A stretch of DNA of 37,458 nt from Betaproteobacteria bacterium (GCA_016183675.1 JACPEF010000195.1:1-37458), one strand, 5' to 3'; shown: positions 11,321-19,660, counted from the first letter of the stretch. The notes: a model not told the origin generated them from the letters alone. Numbers and translations: made by a program.

Positions 11321-12382
11321 ATGGTTTCCCGGCCCGCTGGCAGGTTTTCCGTGACCTGCTTTTCGTGGGGCACGTTGGTCGCTCTGGCTGCTGCGTTTTT
11401 CGTTTGCGCAGCAGATGTACAGGCGCAACGGCAGCTGCCGCCCGAGATCGAGGTCTTCATAGACGAGATGGTGCAGAGGCATCAGTTCGAGCGCGAGCGG
11501 CTGCGGCGCGTGTTTTCGCAAGTTCGCGCACGGCCCGCGGTGATCCGGGCGATCTCGGCGCCCGTTACCGCGCGTCCCTGGCACGAGTTTCGCGCTCGCT
11601 ACGTGGACTCCGCGCGCATCACCGAAGGGGTCCGGTTTTGGGAGCGAAATGCACCGGCGCTTGCCCGTGCCAGCGCGAAGTTCGGCGTACCCGAGGAAAT
11701 CATCGTTGCCACCATCGGCATCGAGACCCGTTATGGCCGCAGCACCGGCTCGTTCAAGGTCCTCGAAGCGCTGGCGACGCTGGCATTTCACTATCCCCCG
11801 CGCGCCGAATTGTTCAAGAGAGAGCTCGAGGAATACCTGCTGCTGGCGCGTGAGGCGGGCTTCAAACTGCTGGGCGTGAGCGGTTCATACGCCGGCGCGA
11901 TGGGCATCCCGCAGTTCCTGCCGAGCAGCTACCGCCAGTTCGCGCTCGACTTCAACGGCGACGGCAAGCGCGACCTGTGGAACACCGCGGCCGACGCGAT
12001 CGGCAGCGTGGCCAACTACTACCAGTCGTTCGGCTGGCGCGCGGGCGGGCTGATCGCCGTGCCTGCCGACGTAGGGGAGAGCGACGTCGAGGCCGTGATC
12101 GCGGCCGGCATCCGGCCGCACCTGAAGATGGCAGATCTGCTGCAGCAGGGGGTCACGCCACTGGCCCCGGTCGCGGAGGACGCGGAAGCAGCCTTGTTCA
12201 TGGTCGAATCGGATCACGGCCCGCAGTTCTGGCTGGGCCTCAACAACTTCTACGTGATCACGCGCTACAACCGCAGCGTCAACTACGCGCTCGCGGTCTA
12301 CGAGCTTGCGCGGGAGCTGCGCGCGCTGGTGAAACCCGAGGAGCGTACGAAACCGCCGATGAACGCAGATGAACGCGGATAG
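11321..12382 (+). CDS. mltB: Lytic murein transglycosylase B
   Basis: MltB cleaves the MurNAc-GlcNAc bond of peptidoglycan to form 1,6-anhydro ends. The 353-residue ORF has an N-terminal hydrophobic signal (about 12-36), GVPEEIIVATIGIETRYGR with the likely catalytic Glu135, and the family motifs SYAGAMGIPQFLPSSYRQFALDFNGDGKRDLW and GSVANYY. No clear lipobox Cys is seen at the expected place, so it may be a soluble periplasmic form. GTG/ATG choices upstream of the signal leave the start uncertain by a few codons. The final residues (KPPMNADERG) come from an intergenic decamer repeat rather than the enzyme. Confidence 0.92.
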   Translation: MVSRPAGRFSVTCFSWGTLVALAAAFFVCAADVQAQRQLPPEIEVFIDEMVQRHQFERERLRRVFSQVRARPAVIRAISAPVTARPWHEFRARYVDSARITEGVRFWERNAPALARASAKFGVPEEIIVATIGIETRYGRSTGSFKVLEALATLAFHYPPRAELFKRELEEYLLLAREAGFKLLGVSGSYAGAMGIPQFLPSSYRQFALDFNGDGKRDLWNTAADAIGSVANYYQSFGWRAGGLIAVPADVGESDVEAVIAAGIRPHLKMADLLQQGVTPLAPVAEDAEAALFMVESDHGPQFWLGLNNFYVITRYNRSVNYALAVYELARELRALVKPEERTKPPMNADERG

Positions 12383-12437
12383 GACCAACTCCAAAAACCA
12401 TTGATTTTCATCGGCGTTAATCGGCGTTCCTCTGCGG
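12355..12437. repeat. Inverted decamer repeat at the mltB 3' end
   Basis: Left arm: gatgaacgca (12358) followed by gatgaacgcg (12368). Right arm: atcggcgtta (12410) followed by atcggcgttc (12420), then ctctgcgg; the arms are complementary. It includes the mltB stop codon and lies between two converging genes, so it could work as a bidirectional terminator. MNADERG-like tails at protein ends are a familiar sign of this type of repeat. Confidence 0.65.
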
Positions 12438-12449
12438 CTGATGGGTTCT

Positions 12450-13610
12450 CTACGCATTCCTGGGCTCGTCGCCCGAGTCGCGCCGGAACGCGACGAGATG
12501 GTCGATCTCGAGGCGAATACCGATCTTCTCGCCGATAGCGTGATTGTGGTGACTCGGGACGAGTGACATGACGCGCCCGCCTCCGGGCAGCTGCAAGGCG
12601 TAGAGAAACTCGGCGCCGCGGAACGCCTTGTGCAGCACCTGCGCCTGCAGCGGGCTCGCGTCATCGTGCAGGATGTCGTCCGGCCGCAGCAGCACGTCGA
12701 CCGCGGTGCCCTGCGGCCAGTCGCGCGGGATGCTGCCCTGGAACACGCCAAGCTCGACCTTGACGCGCTGGTCGCCGAGAACCGTTCCGGGCAGGAACGT
12801 GCCCTGGCCGATGAAATCCGCGACATAGCGGCTTGCCGGCTCGTGGTAAAGACGGTACGGCGTGTCCCACTGCTCGATCGCCCCGTCGCGCATGATCCCG
12901 ATTTCATCGGCCAGGCTGAGCGCCTCGTGCTGGTCATGCGTGACGAGGATAGCAGTAGTATTCTGCTGCTTGAGGATTTCCCGCACCTCGGCGCTGAGCT
13001 GCGTGCGCAGATCCACGTCGAGGTTGGAGAACGGCTCATCTAGCAGCAGCAGGTCCGGGCGCGGCGCCAAGGCGCGCGCCAGAGCGACGCGCTGCTGCTG
13101 GCCGCCGGATAGCTCGTCGGGATACTTGTCACGCAGCTCGGTCAATCGGACGATCTCGAGCACTTCATCCACGCGATGCGCATGCGCTGCGCGGTTCCCA
13201 TTGCGCAGCCCGAAGGCGATGGTCTCCGCGACCGTGAGATGGGGGAAGAGCGCGTAATCCTGGAACACCATGCCAACGTGGCGCGCCTCGGTCGGAACCC
13301 GCACGCGGCGCCGGCTCACCAGCTGGCCGTTGAGCCAGATTTCGCCCGCCTGCACCGGCTCGAAACCCGCGATGCAACGCAGCACGGTGGTCTTGCCGCA
13401 GCCGCTCGCGCCGAGCAGGCAGCCGATGGCGCCCTTGTTGAGACTGAACGACAGGCCCTTGATCACTTCGTTGGACCCGTAGGCGTGACGCAATCCGCTG
13501 ATCGCGAGCAGCGGCAACGTGAGCGGATCGGCGACGAGGCAGCGGTCGTCGCCGGCACTGTTAACGGATTCACGTAAATTCAGGGACATACGTATAATAT
13601 TAGATCTCAT
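12450..13610 (-). CDS. fbpC: Iron(III)-type ABC transporter ATP-binding protein
   Basis: This 386-residue ATPase of the Fbp/spermidine-thiamine class powers import through the FbpB-like permease encoded divergently. Walker A GASGCGKTT (67-75), Q-loop MVFQDYALFPHLTV, signature LSGGQQQRVALARAL, Walker B LLLLDEPFSNLD and H-loop VTHDQHEA are complete, followed by a C-terminal TOBE-like regulatory region (LRPDDILHD). The N-terminus is uncertain: ATG 13610 overlaps the AT-rich divergent promoter, and ATG 13589 (MSLNLRESVNS) may be the true start. Substrate is inferred from fbpA next door. Confidence 0.9.
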   Translation of the reverse strand: MRSNIIRMSLNLRESVNSAGDDRCLVADPLTLPLLAISGLRHAYGSNEVIKGLSFSLNKGAIGCLLGASGCGKTTVLRCIAGFEPVQAGEIWLNGQLVSRRRVRVPTEARHVGMVFQDYALFPHLTVAETIAFGLRNGNRAAHAHRVDEVLEIVRLTELRDKYPDELSGGQQQRVALARALAPRPDLLLLDEPFSNLDVDLRTQLSAEVREILKQQNTTAILVTHDQHEALSLADEIGIMRDGAIEQWDTPYRLYHEPASRYVADFIGQGTFLPGTVLGDQRVKVELGVFQGSIPRDWPQGTAVDVLLRPDDILHDDASPLQAQVLHKAFRGAEFLYALQLPGGGRVMSLVPSHHNHAIGEKIGIRLEIDHLVAFRRDSGDEPRNA

Positions 13611-13620
13611 TTACCGATTT
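13585..13620. promoter_or_regulatory. Divergent fbpC/fbpB control region
   Basis: This AT-rich patch contains a perfect TATAAT on the plus strand (13592-13597) and, on the minus strand, AATGAGATCTAATATT, which loosely resembles half of a Fur box. Weak evidence on its own; it is supported by better Fur-like sites at fbpA. Confidence 0.4.
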
Positions 13621-13642
13621 TTCCACGGCCTGGGAACTACCC

Positions 13643-15322
13643 ATGCGCATCGGCCGATTGACGCTCGCCGCGACCGCGATCGGCGCGCTGTGCGCGCTGC
13701 CGGTCGCCACGGTGTTTGTCCACCTGTTCGCCGCCGGCACGCCCGGCGTGTGGCAACACCTCGCCCAGACGGTCCTGCCCGAGTACGCGGCGAACACGCT
13801 CTGGTTGCTGGTGGGCGTTGGGATCGGAGTGATCGCAGCGGGCGTGTCCACTGCGTGGCTCACGGCCATGCACGAGTTTCCCGGCAGGCGCGCGTTCGAA
13901 TGGGCCCTGATCCTGCCCCTTGCGATGCCCGCATACGTGATCGCCTTCGTCTATACCGATCTGCTGCAATTCGTGGGCCCGGTGCAGACGTGGTTGCGCG
14001 AGGTGACCGGATGGTCGAAGGCTGACTACTGGTTCCCCGATGTGCGCTCGCTCGGGGGCGCAGTCACGATGTTCATCCTCGTCCTGTATCCCTATGTATA
14101 CCTGCTCGCCCGCGGGGCTTTCCTGGAGCGCTCGGCCAGCCTGCTCGAAGCAGGACGCACACTGGGTCTGGGCAACACTGCGGTTTTCTTCCGCGTGGCG
14201 CTGCCTCTGGCGCGTCCGGCGGTCGTGGCCGGCGCGGCGCTCGCGCTGATGGAGACGATCGCCGATTTCGGGACCGTGTCCTACTTCGGAGTGCCCACGT
14301 TCACCACCGGCATCTATCAGGCATGGTTCTCGATGGGCGAACGCGTGGTCGCGGCGCAGCTCTCGGCAGCGCTCCTCGGTTTCGTGGTGCTCGTGCTGCT
14401 TTTCGAGCGCACGAGCCGCCGCCGCAAGCGCTTCCACGAAACCTCGCAGCGCACGCGCGTGCCTTCGCGCCAGCGGCTCGCAGGGCTGCCGGCCGCCGCC
14501 GCTACCGCGGTGTGCGCGGTTCCGCTTGCGCTCGGGTTCCTGCTTCCGGCGGGGCTGCTGCTGCAGATGGCCTTGGGCGAGGGTGATGCCCAATTCGGTC
14601 CACGGTTCGTGCAACTGGCGGCCAACAGCGTAACGCTCGCCGCGCTCACATCCGCATTGCTGGTCGTGCTGGCGCTGCTGATGGCCTACAGTGCCCGGTT
14701 GCACCCGGGCGTGTTCAGCGTCAATGTGAATCGCGTGGTCGGCCTGGGTTACGCGGTCCCGGGGCTGGTGATCGCGGTCGGCGTGCTGATCCCCCTGGCG
14801 CACTTCGACAATGCGCTCGACGCCTGGATGAGATCGAGCTTCGGAATTTCGACGGGATTGCTGTTGACGGGCGGCATCGCGGCCCTCGCGTTCGCCTATG
14901 TCGTGCGGTTCTTCTCGATCGGACTGCAGACGGTCGACGCCTCGCTCGTCAAGGTGCGGCCGAGCATGGACGATGCGGCCCGCAGCCTCGGCTGCGGGCC
15001 GGTCGAATCGCTGCTCCGGATACACGTGCCGATCATGGCGCGCGGTCTGTTCACCGCTGCGCTGCTCATCTTCGTGGAAGTCATGAAGGAGCTGCCCGCG
15101 ACCCTGGTCATGCGGCCGTTCAATTTCGACACGCTTGCGACCCAGGTGTATACCCTGGCGCACGACGAGCGGCTGGCGGAGGCTTCCACGGCGGCGCTCG
15201 CGATCGTTGTGGCGGGGCTCATCCCGCTGATGGCGATATCGCGCAATATCGCGCGGGCGCGCCGCATGGCCGGCACCGAGCTGGCGCCGTACGAGCCTGC
15301 GGCTGAACCGGCTGCCCGTTGA
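13643..15322 (+). CDS. fbpB: Iron(III) ABC transporter permease, two-domain FbpB type
   Basis: A 559-residue inner-membrane permease with about 12 hydrophobic segments arranged as two homologous halves. Each half has the EAA-type coupling loop that contacts the ATPase: EAGRTLGLGNTAVFFRVALPLARP near 170-195 and DAARSLGCGPVESLLRIHVPIMARG near 440-470. Fused two-domain permeases are usual for Fbp-like ferric iron importers. It is head-to-head with the ATPase gene and converges on the substrate-binding protein gene 47 bases beyond, so the three parts of one transporter lie in three orientations/transcripts. Confidence 0.92.
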   Translation: MRIGRLTLAATAIGALCALPVATVFVHLFAAGTPGVWQHLAQTVLPEYAANTLWLLVGVGIGVIAAGVSTAWLTAMHEFPGRRAFEWALILPLAMPAYVIAFVYTDLLQFVGPVQTWLREVTGWSKADYWFPDVRSLGGAVTMFILVLYPYVYLLARGAFLERSASLLEAGRTLGLGNTAVFFRVALPLARPAVVAGAALALMETIADFGTVSYFGVPTFTTGIYQAWFSMGERVVAAQLSAALLGFVVLVLLFERTSRRRKRFHETSQRTRVPSRQRLAGLPAAAATAVCAVPLALGFLLPAGLLLQMALGEGDAQFGPRFVQLAANSVTLAALTSALLVVLALLMAYSARLHPGVFSVNVNRVVGLGYAVPGLVIAVGVLIPLAHFDNALDAWMRSSFGISTGLLLTGGIAALAFAYVVRFFSIGLQTVDASLVKVRPSMDDAARSLGCGPVESLLRIHVPIMARGLFTAALLIFVEVMKELPATLVMRPFNFDTLATQVYTLAHDERLAEASTAALAIVVAGLIPLMAISRNIARARRMAGTELAPYEPAAEPAAR

Positions 15323-15369
15323 AATGAAAGGCTCCCGCACAGGGCCACGGTCTTCTGTTGTTTGCCGCG

Positions 15370-16419
15370 TTACTTCAGGCCCACGATGTTGAATGCCTTC
15401 TGGGCGAGGGGCTGGTTCTGTCCCAGCGTACCGACGTTCAGTTTGTCCTCCTTGAATGAACCGAGTGCAGCGAGTGCCGGATTATCGAGCCGGATGCCCG
15501 GTACGGCGGGCCACTCGTTGTTGCCGTTGGCAAAGTAGGACTGGGCCTGATCGCCTGCCAGGTACTCCAGGAACTTGAACGCGTTCTCGCGGTTGGGTGC
15601 GTGGCGCAGCACGCCGCCGCCCGAGATGTTGATGTGGGTTCCAAAGCTCTTCTGGTTGGGGAAGATCACGCCGACCTTTTCCGCCGCCGCTCGCTCATCG
15701 GGCTTTTTAGAGCTCGCAAGCCGCACGTAATAATAGGTGTTGCTGATCGCGACCTGGCATTCGCCCGCCGCCACCGAGCGGATCTGGTCGGTGTCACCGC
15801 CCTTGGGGTCGCGCGCGAGGTTGGCTTTGATGCCCTGCGCCCATTGCTGTGCCTTCGCTTCACCGAGGTGGTCAATCAGCGCCGACATGAGGGACAGGTT
15901 GTAGACGTGGCCGAGCGAGCGCGTGCAGACCTTGCCCTTCATTTTCGGATGGGCGAGGTCCTCGTAGTCCTGCACATCGGCCGGGTTGACGAGCTGCTTG
16001 TTGTAGACGATCACGCGTGCGCGCTTGGAAAAGCCGAACCAGTGCCCCCCGGGTTCGCGTAGGTGGGAGGGGATGCGTTGCTCCAGCACCGGCGATTTGA
16101 CTGGCTGGAAGAGATTCATTTGCTGCGCGCGCCACAGCCGGGCGACGTCCACCGTGATCAGCACATCGGCCGGGCTGTTCGGCCCCTCGTTCTTCAACCG
16201 CTCGAGCAGCGCGTCTTCGGTTCCTTCGATGCGGTTGATCTTGATCCCGGTCTGCTTGGTGAAACCGTTGTAGAGTGATTCATCGGTCTGGTAGTGCCGC
16301 GAGGAATACAGGTTCAGAACTCTTTCTTGTCCTATCGCCGAGCGAGGCGCCCCCAAGCTCGCCACAAATAACAAGACCGCGAGCGAGGACCAGGTTCCGC
16401 GAGGTAACGTTTTGATCAT
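15370..16419 (-). CDS. fbpA: Fe(3+) ABC transporter substrate-binding protein
   Basis: This periplasmic ferric-iron-binding protein delivers Fe(III) to FbpB/C. From ATG 16419 it has 349 residues: a signal peptide (LPRGTWSSLAVLLFVASLG...AIGQ), then RVLNLYSSRHYQTDESLYNGFTK, typical of FbpA/FutA, and the AISNTYYYVRLA stretch containing the adjacent Tyr residues that bind iron. AGGAG lies about 10 bases before this ATG, so the track's start at 16497 (26 codons earlier, inside the Fur-like region) is rejected. The upstream sites suggest iron repression. Confidence 0.93.
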   Translation of the reverse strand: MIKTLPRGTWSSLAVLLFVASLGAPRSAIGQERVLNLYSSRHYQTDESLYNGFTKQTGIKINRIEGTEDALLERLKNEGPNSPADVLITVDVARLWRAQQMNLFQPVKSPVLEQRIPSHLREPGGHWFGFSKRARVIVYNKQLVNPADVQDYEDLAHPKMKGKVCTRSLGHVYNLSLMSALIDHLGEAKAQQWAQGIKANLARDPKGGDTDQIRSVAAGECQVAISNTYYYVRLASSKKPDERAAAEKVGVIFPNQKSFGTHINISGGGVLRHAPNRENAFKFLEYLAGDQAQSYFANGNNEWPAVPGIRLDNPALAALGSFKEDKLNVGTLGQNQPLAQKAFNIVGLK

Positions 16420-16473
16420 ACGTTGAAATCTCCTGTGGGGTGATGCGAAGTCGTTGAAAGTCTTGCCCATATT

Positions 16474-16521
16474 AACAAGAACTATTCTCAAATGCAATAT
16501 AAATGAGAACTATTCGTGTTT
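16474..16521 (-). promoter_or_regulatory. Two Fur-box-like operators upstream of fbpA
   Basis: Two 21-base sites, AACAAGAACTATTCTCAAATG (one base trimmed in use; 16474-16494) and aaatgagaactattcgtgtt (from 16501), resemble the AATGAGAATnATTCTCATT form of the Fur box and share the direct repeat agaactattc about 30 bases apart. They lie 55-100 bases before the fbpA start, where a repressor would block transcription. Confidence 0.65.
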
Positions 16522-16921
16522 GTTAGGACTGCTTGCCGTATTCGCGGCCAGTCATACGCCCCCGAGTGGGCGGAAACCTCTACATAAACGCTGCCGCCCT
16601 GGAGTCCGTCGCGCTGAAACCGTTCACGGGCTTCGCCGGCACCATGCCGTGCGGTAGCTTCGAGAGCGGGCGGTGCGAACTGCCGTGCCTTTCGTCGGCT
16701 GACGGCATTCGGCGGCGCGCGCGGCGGAGTCGTCGCCTGGGCCCCGTCCGATTCAGCGGGGCGTGTGCTGCTCGCCCTGCAACCGTTGCGTAACAATGTC
16801 CTAGCGCGGATGGTCCCTGTGCCGTGTACGCCCGGCACGCGAAAGCCGCTAACTGCGCCGCCTGGCGAACTTAGCCCGCAAACGGTTGTCGTCCTGACGG
16901 GGACATCAAGAGCGCCGTGTC
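16522..16921. other. Intergenic region without a recognised gene
   Basis: About 400 bases between the fbpA control region and the patatin gene. Short ORFs exist on both strands but have Arg/Ala/Pro-rich compositions typical of shadow frames, and none resembles a known family. I see no RNA gene or clear repeat here; it probably holds the patatin promoter. Confidence 0.5.
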
Positions 16922-17833
16922 ATGGGCAGGCTGCGGGATCTCATTTGCTTGGCGGCAGTCGCCAGCCTTCTTGGCTGTGTGGCGCCGCCGCGCGAGCTGC
17001 CCCGGGAAACACCACTGCCGCAACCCAAGCCTGAAGTCAAAGTCACGCCTCCCCGGATCGCGCTGGTGCTGGGCGGGGGCGCGGCGCGCGGCTTTGCGCA
17101 TGTCGGCGTGCTGAAGGTCCTGGAGGCGACCGGCGTGTCCCCGGATATCGTCGTCGGGGTGAGCGCGGGGAGCTTCGTCGGCGCGCTTTACGCCGCTGGA
17201 TACGGCGCGGCCGACCTGCAGCGCGTTGCGCTTCAGCTCGACGAATTCGTGCTGGGCGACTGGTCGTTACCCGATCGCGGCATCATCAAGGGTGAGGCGC
17301 TGCAGAACTTCGTCAACCGCGCGGTGCAGGAGCGACCGCTTGAGAAGCTCAACCGTACTTTCGCCGTGGTCGTTACCGAGCTGCAGAGCGGCGAACAGGT
17401 GGTGTTTCGCCGCGGCAATACGGGCATGGCCGTGCGAGCATCAAGCAGCATTCCCGGCGTGTTCCAGCCGGTGCGAATCAACGGCAAAGATTATGTGGAT
17501 GGCGGTCTGACCGGTCCGGTGCCGGTACGCGTCGCGCGCAGTCTTGGCGCTGATGTCGTAATCGCGGTGGACGTTTCGGCCCGGCCGAAATACGGCAAGA
17601 CAGGCGACACCCTGGATGTGCTGCTACAGACTTTTGTCATCATGGGGCAGGCGATCGCGGCCAACGAGTTGCCGGAAGCGGATGTGGTGATCCGGCCGGA
17701 TACGTCACAGCTGACCGCGGTCGGCTTCGAGCAGCGGCGGCTCGCTATTCAGGAAGGGGAGCGGGCGACACGCGCCGCCCTTTCGTTAATCCGCGAACGG
17801 ATCGCGAAGAAGACCGTGACGAGGAAGGATTGA
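16922..17833 (+). CDS. Patatin-like phospholipase lipoprotein (RssA-like)
   Basis: A 303-residue patatin-fold acyl hydrolase. The N-terminus is a lipoprotein signal (ICLAAVASLLGC, Cys19), followed by a Pro-rich linker and the patatin domain: oxyanion-hole GGGAARG (51-57), nucleophile GVSAGS with Ser81, and catalytic-dyad Asp193 in YVDGGLTGPV. Both catalytic residues are present, so it is predicted active on phospholipid or other lipid esters at the envelope. The physiological substrate is unknown. It converges on the NlpC/P60 gene across a palindromic element. Confidence 0.92.
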   Translation: MGRLRDLICLAAVASLLGCVAPPRELPRETPLPQPKPEVKVTPPRIALVLGGGAARGFAHVGVLKVLEATGVSPDIVVGVSAGSFVGALYAAGYGAADLQRVALQLDEFVLGDWSLPDRGIIKGEALQNFVNRAVQERPLEKLNRTFAVVVTELQSGEQVVFRRGNTGMAVRASSSIPGVFQPVRINGKDYVDGGLTGPVPVRVARSLGADVVIAVDVSARPKYGKTGDTLDVLLQTFVIMGQAIAANELPEADVVIRPDTSQLTAVGFEQRRLAIQEGERATRAALSLIRERIAKKTVTRKD

Positions 17834-17889
17834 AGGGTGAAGGGAAAACCGCTATCACCCTTCCCAGATTGCGAGTCACCAGTCACGCC

Positions 17890-17997
17890 CTAGTGCCGTT
17901 CCAACTTGTCTCCCCAAATTCCGGCAGCTCCCCTACCGGCGATAATCGGTCTCAGACGAGTTGCGCGAATTGGCACAAATAGTTGGAACGGCACTAG
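17890..17997. repeat. 108-bp element with 17-bp perfect inverted termini
   Basis: CTAGTGCCGTTCCAACT at 17890-17906 recurs as its exact reverse complement at 17981-17997. The 74-base interior has no ORF but holds a small ccgg...ccgg hairpin. The right terminus supplies the TAG stop codon (17994-17996) of the NlpC/P60 gene. Size and perfect termini suggest a miniature inverted-repeat element; use as a terminator between converging genes is the alternative. I could not confirm a target-site duplication. Confidence 0.7.
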
Positions 17998-18494
17998 TAA
18001 TGAATGCGGCGCGCCCCGTCGAACCGCTGCCGCCAGTAGCGCTCGCTGATCCGCGCAATCTCCACCGCGCCGCCCTGACTCGGCGCGTGGACGAAGCGCT
18101 CCTCGCCGAGATAGATCCCGACGTGGGAAAACGGCCGGTGCAGCGTGTTGAAGAACACGAGGTCACCCGGTTGCAGCTCCTCGCGGGCGATCGCTTCGCC
18201 GACCTGGCTGATGGCGTGGGTGTCGCGCGGCAGCGGGATCCCGGCGGCCTGCTGATAGACGCGCCACACGAGCCCGCTGCAGTCGAAGCCGGCCTCCGGC
18301 GAATCCCCGCCGTAGCGGTAGGGCACGCCGACGAAACGGAGTGCGTGGAGCACCAGCTCCTGGGAGCGCGATGGATCGTATGGCACCGAAGCCCGAGTGG
18401 CCGTCGGCTCTGTTTCCCGTTGGCTGTCTCTCCACGGCTGCGACGAGCATCCCGCAGCCACCATGGCGACCGCCACCGTTACCATTAATCTCAT
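17994..18494 (-). CDS. NlpC/P60 (C40) peptidoglycan endopeptidase lipoprotein
   Basis: A 166-residue lipoprotein with signal and lipobox MVAAGC (Cys16) and a C-terminal NlpC/P60 domain. Catalytic Cys72 (FDCSGLV), His124 (SHVGIYLG) and third polar residue His136 (FVHAPSQGG) are present, as in E. coli MepS/NlpC, which cleave the D-Glu/mDAP-type cross-link or stem peptides. Predicted active in cell-wall remodelling at the outer membrane. Divergent from the secretin-like gene; its stop codon lies inside an inverted-repeat element. Confidence 0.92.
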   Translation of the reverse strand: MRLMVTVAVAMVAAGCSSQPWRDSQRETEPTATRASVPYDPSRSQELVLHALRFVGVPYRYGGDSPEAGFDCSGLVWRVYQQAAGIPLPRDTHAISQVGEAIAREELQPGDLVFFNTLHRPFSHVGIYLGEERFVHAPSQGGAVEIARISERYWRQRFDGARRIHY

Positions 18495-18609
18495 GTCTTA
18501 AGTATACCGTATAGAAGTATGATTGTACTAGATATTTGTGTTTCTGTATGGCCCGGTACAGAGACACCGGATGGCGTAAACTGCCGGGTGAGCGCAGCGT
18601 TATCCACTC

Positions 18610-19521
18610 ATGGCTCGAGTTCTGCTAACGATTCTGGGATTGCCTACCGGCTGGCGGCGGCTGATGGTGTGGGTCCTGTTTGTCATCGCGGCCAGTGCCG
18701 TGGATGCCCAAAACATGGTGCTCGAGGTGATCCCGCTGCGCTACCGCACGGCCCAGGACGTGATACCCATCATCCAGCCCCTGCTCGCGCGCGAAGGCAG
18801 CGTGAGCGGCTTGCAGGGCCAGCTCGTCGTACGCACGACGCCCGCCAACCTGGAAGAGATCAAGCGCATTCTTGCCAGCGTGGACACCGCGCCGCGCCGT
18901 CTGCTTATTACCGTGCGGCAGGACGCCGACGCGACCCGCAGCGAGCGTTCTTCAGAAGTGTCCGGCAGGATCGGCAGCGACCGTGCGCGGGTGATCGTGC
19001 CCGACAGCGGCGACCGGCGCGGAGGCAACGTGGTGCTGCGTGACGGCGACGACCGCCTGCGGGCGCGGGTCCTCGATACGCGCTCGGCGGAAAGCGACCG
19101 CAATACCCAGAGCGTGCAGGTAATGGAAGGGCGCGAGGCCTTCGTGCGCGTGGGACAGTCGGTGCCGGTGCCGCAGCGGCGCGTCCAGCGCACCGTGGTG
19201 GGTGGCCAGGTGGTGGAGCAGGTCGTGGACAGCGTCGAATACCGCGACGTCACGACCGGCTTCTACGTTCTGCCACGCGTCTCCGGCGACCGCGTGACGC
19301 TCGACATCAGCCCGCAGCGCGAGATGCTCTCCACCCAGGTCCCGGGCGGCGTCAACGTTCAGCGCGTCGTCACCACCGTCTCTGGCCGGCTCGGCGAGTG
19401 GATAGAGATCGGCGGCATCGCGCAGGACAGCTCGGAGCAGCAGTCGGTCCTGCTCGGGCGCGGCTCGACCGGCGCGAGCGGCAGCCGCCGCGTGCTGATC
19501 AGGGTCGAAGAGCTGCGGTAG
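18610..19521 (+). CDS. Short secretin-like protein (NolW-type N-domain)
   Basis: A 303-residue exported protein (signal about 15-34). Residues ~37-95 (MVLEVIPLRYRTAQDVIPIIQPLLAREGSVSG...IKRILASVD) match the ring-building N-domain of secretins. The C-terminal half has secretin-core features: VMEGREAFVRVGQSVPVPQ, VEYRDVTTGFYVLPRVSGDRVTLDISPQ and GEWIEIGGIAQ. Full secretins are usually twice this length and have more N-domains, and no type II/III secretion or pilus genes are nearby. Whether it forms a pore alone is unclear; it could also be a periplasmic or outer-membrane accessory. Function unassigned. Confidence 0.82.
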   Translation: MARVLLTILGLPTGWRRLMVWVLFVIAASAVDAQNMVLEVIPLRYRTAQDVIPIIQPLLAREGSVSGLQGQLVVRTTPANLEEIKRILASVDTAPRRLLITVRQDADATRSERSSEVSGRIGSDRARVIVPDSGDRRGGNVVLRDGDDRLRARVLDTRSAESDRNTQSVQVMEGREAFVRVGQSVPVPQRRVQRTVVGGQVVEQVVDSVEYRDVTTGFYVLPRVSGDRVTLDISPQREMLSTQVPGGVNVQRVVTTVSGRLGEWIEIGGIAQDSSEQQSVLLGRGSTGASGSRRVLIRVEELR

Positions 19522-19529
19522 CCCGGCAG

Positions 19530-19596
19530 GATCCGGGATTCAGGATTCGGGATTCAGGGGAAAGCCTGCTGATCAGTCACGAGTCACGCCTTCGGA
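19530..19596. repeat. Heptamer tracts downstream of the secretin-like gene
   Basis: GGGATTC-AGGATTC-GGGATTC in one 7-base phase is followed shortly by AGTCACG-AGTCACG. The second unit resembles the agtcacc-agtcacg tract at about 17870-17889. No coding role is visible. Confidence 0.6.
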
Positions 19597-19640
19597 CTGC
19601 TTACTGGTAGGACGCGCCGGGAACGCCGGCAAAGCCCGAG

Positions 19641-19660
19641 AGCCTCTTAGAGCCTCTTAG
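19641..19660. repeat. Exact tandem decamer at the 3' end of the small membrane-protein gene
   Basis: agcctcttag occurs twice in tandem; the minus-strand unit CTAAGAGGCT gives the TAA stop (19657-19659). It is the same unit found at the trxB 3' end. Confidence 0.65.

Noticed and set aside
13637-15340. 567-residue minus-strand ORF opposite fbpB
   Set aside because: It is Arg/His/Gln-rich with no recognisable domain and lies fully antisense to a clear permease; a GC-rich shadow frame.
16488-16838. 116-residue minus-strand ORF between fbpA and the patatin gene, and plus-strand ORFs in the same gap
   Set aside because: No ribosome-binding site or family match and shadow-like composition; the region overlaps the Fur-like sites.
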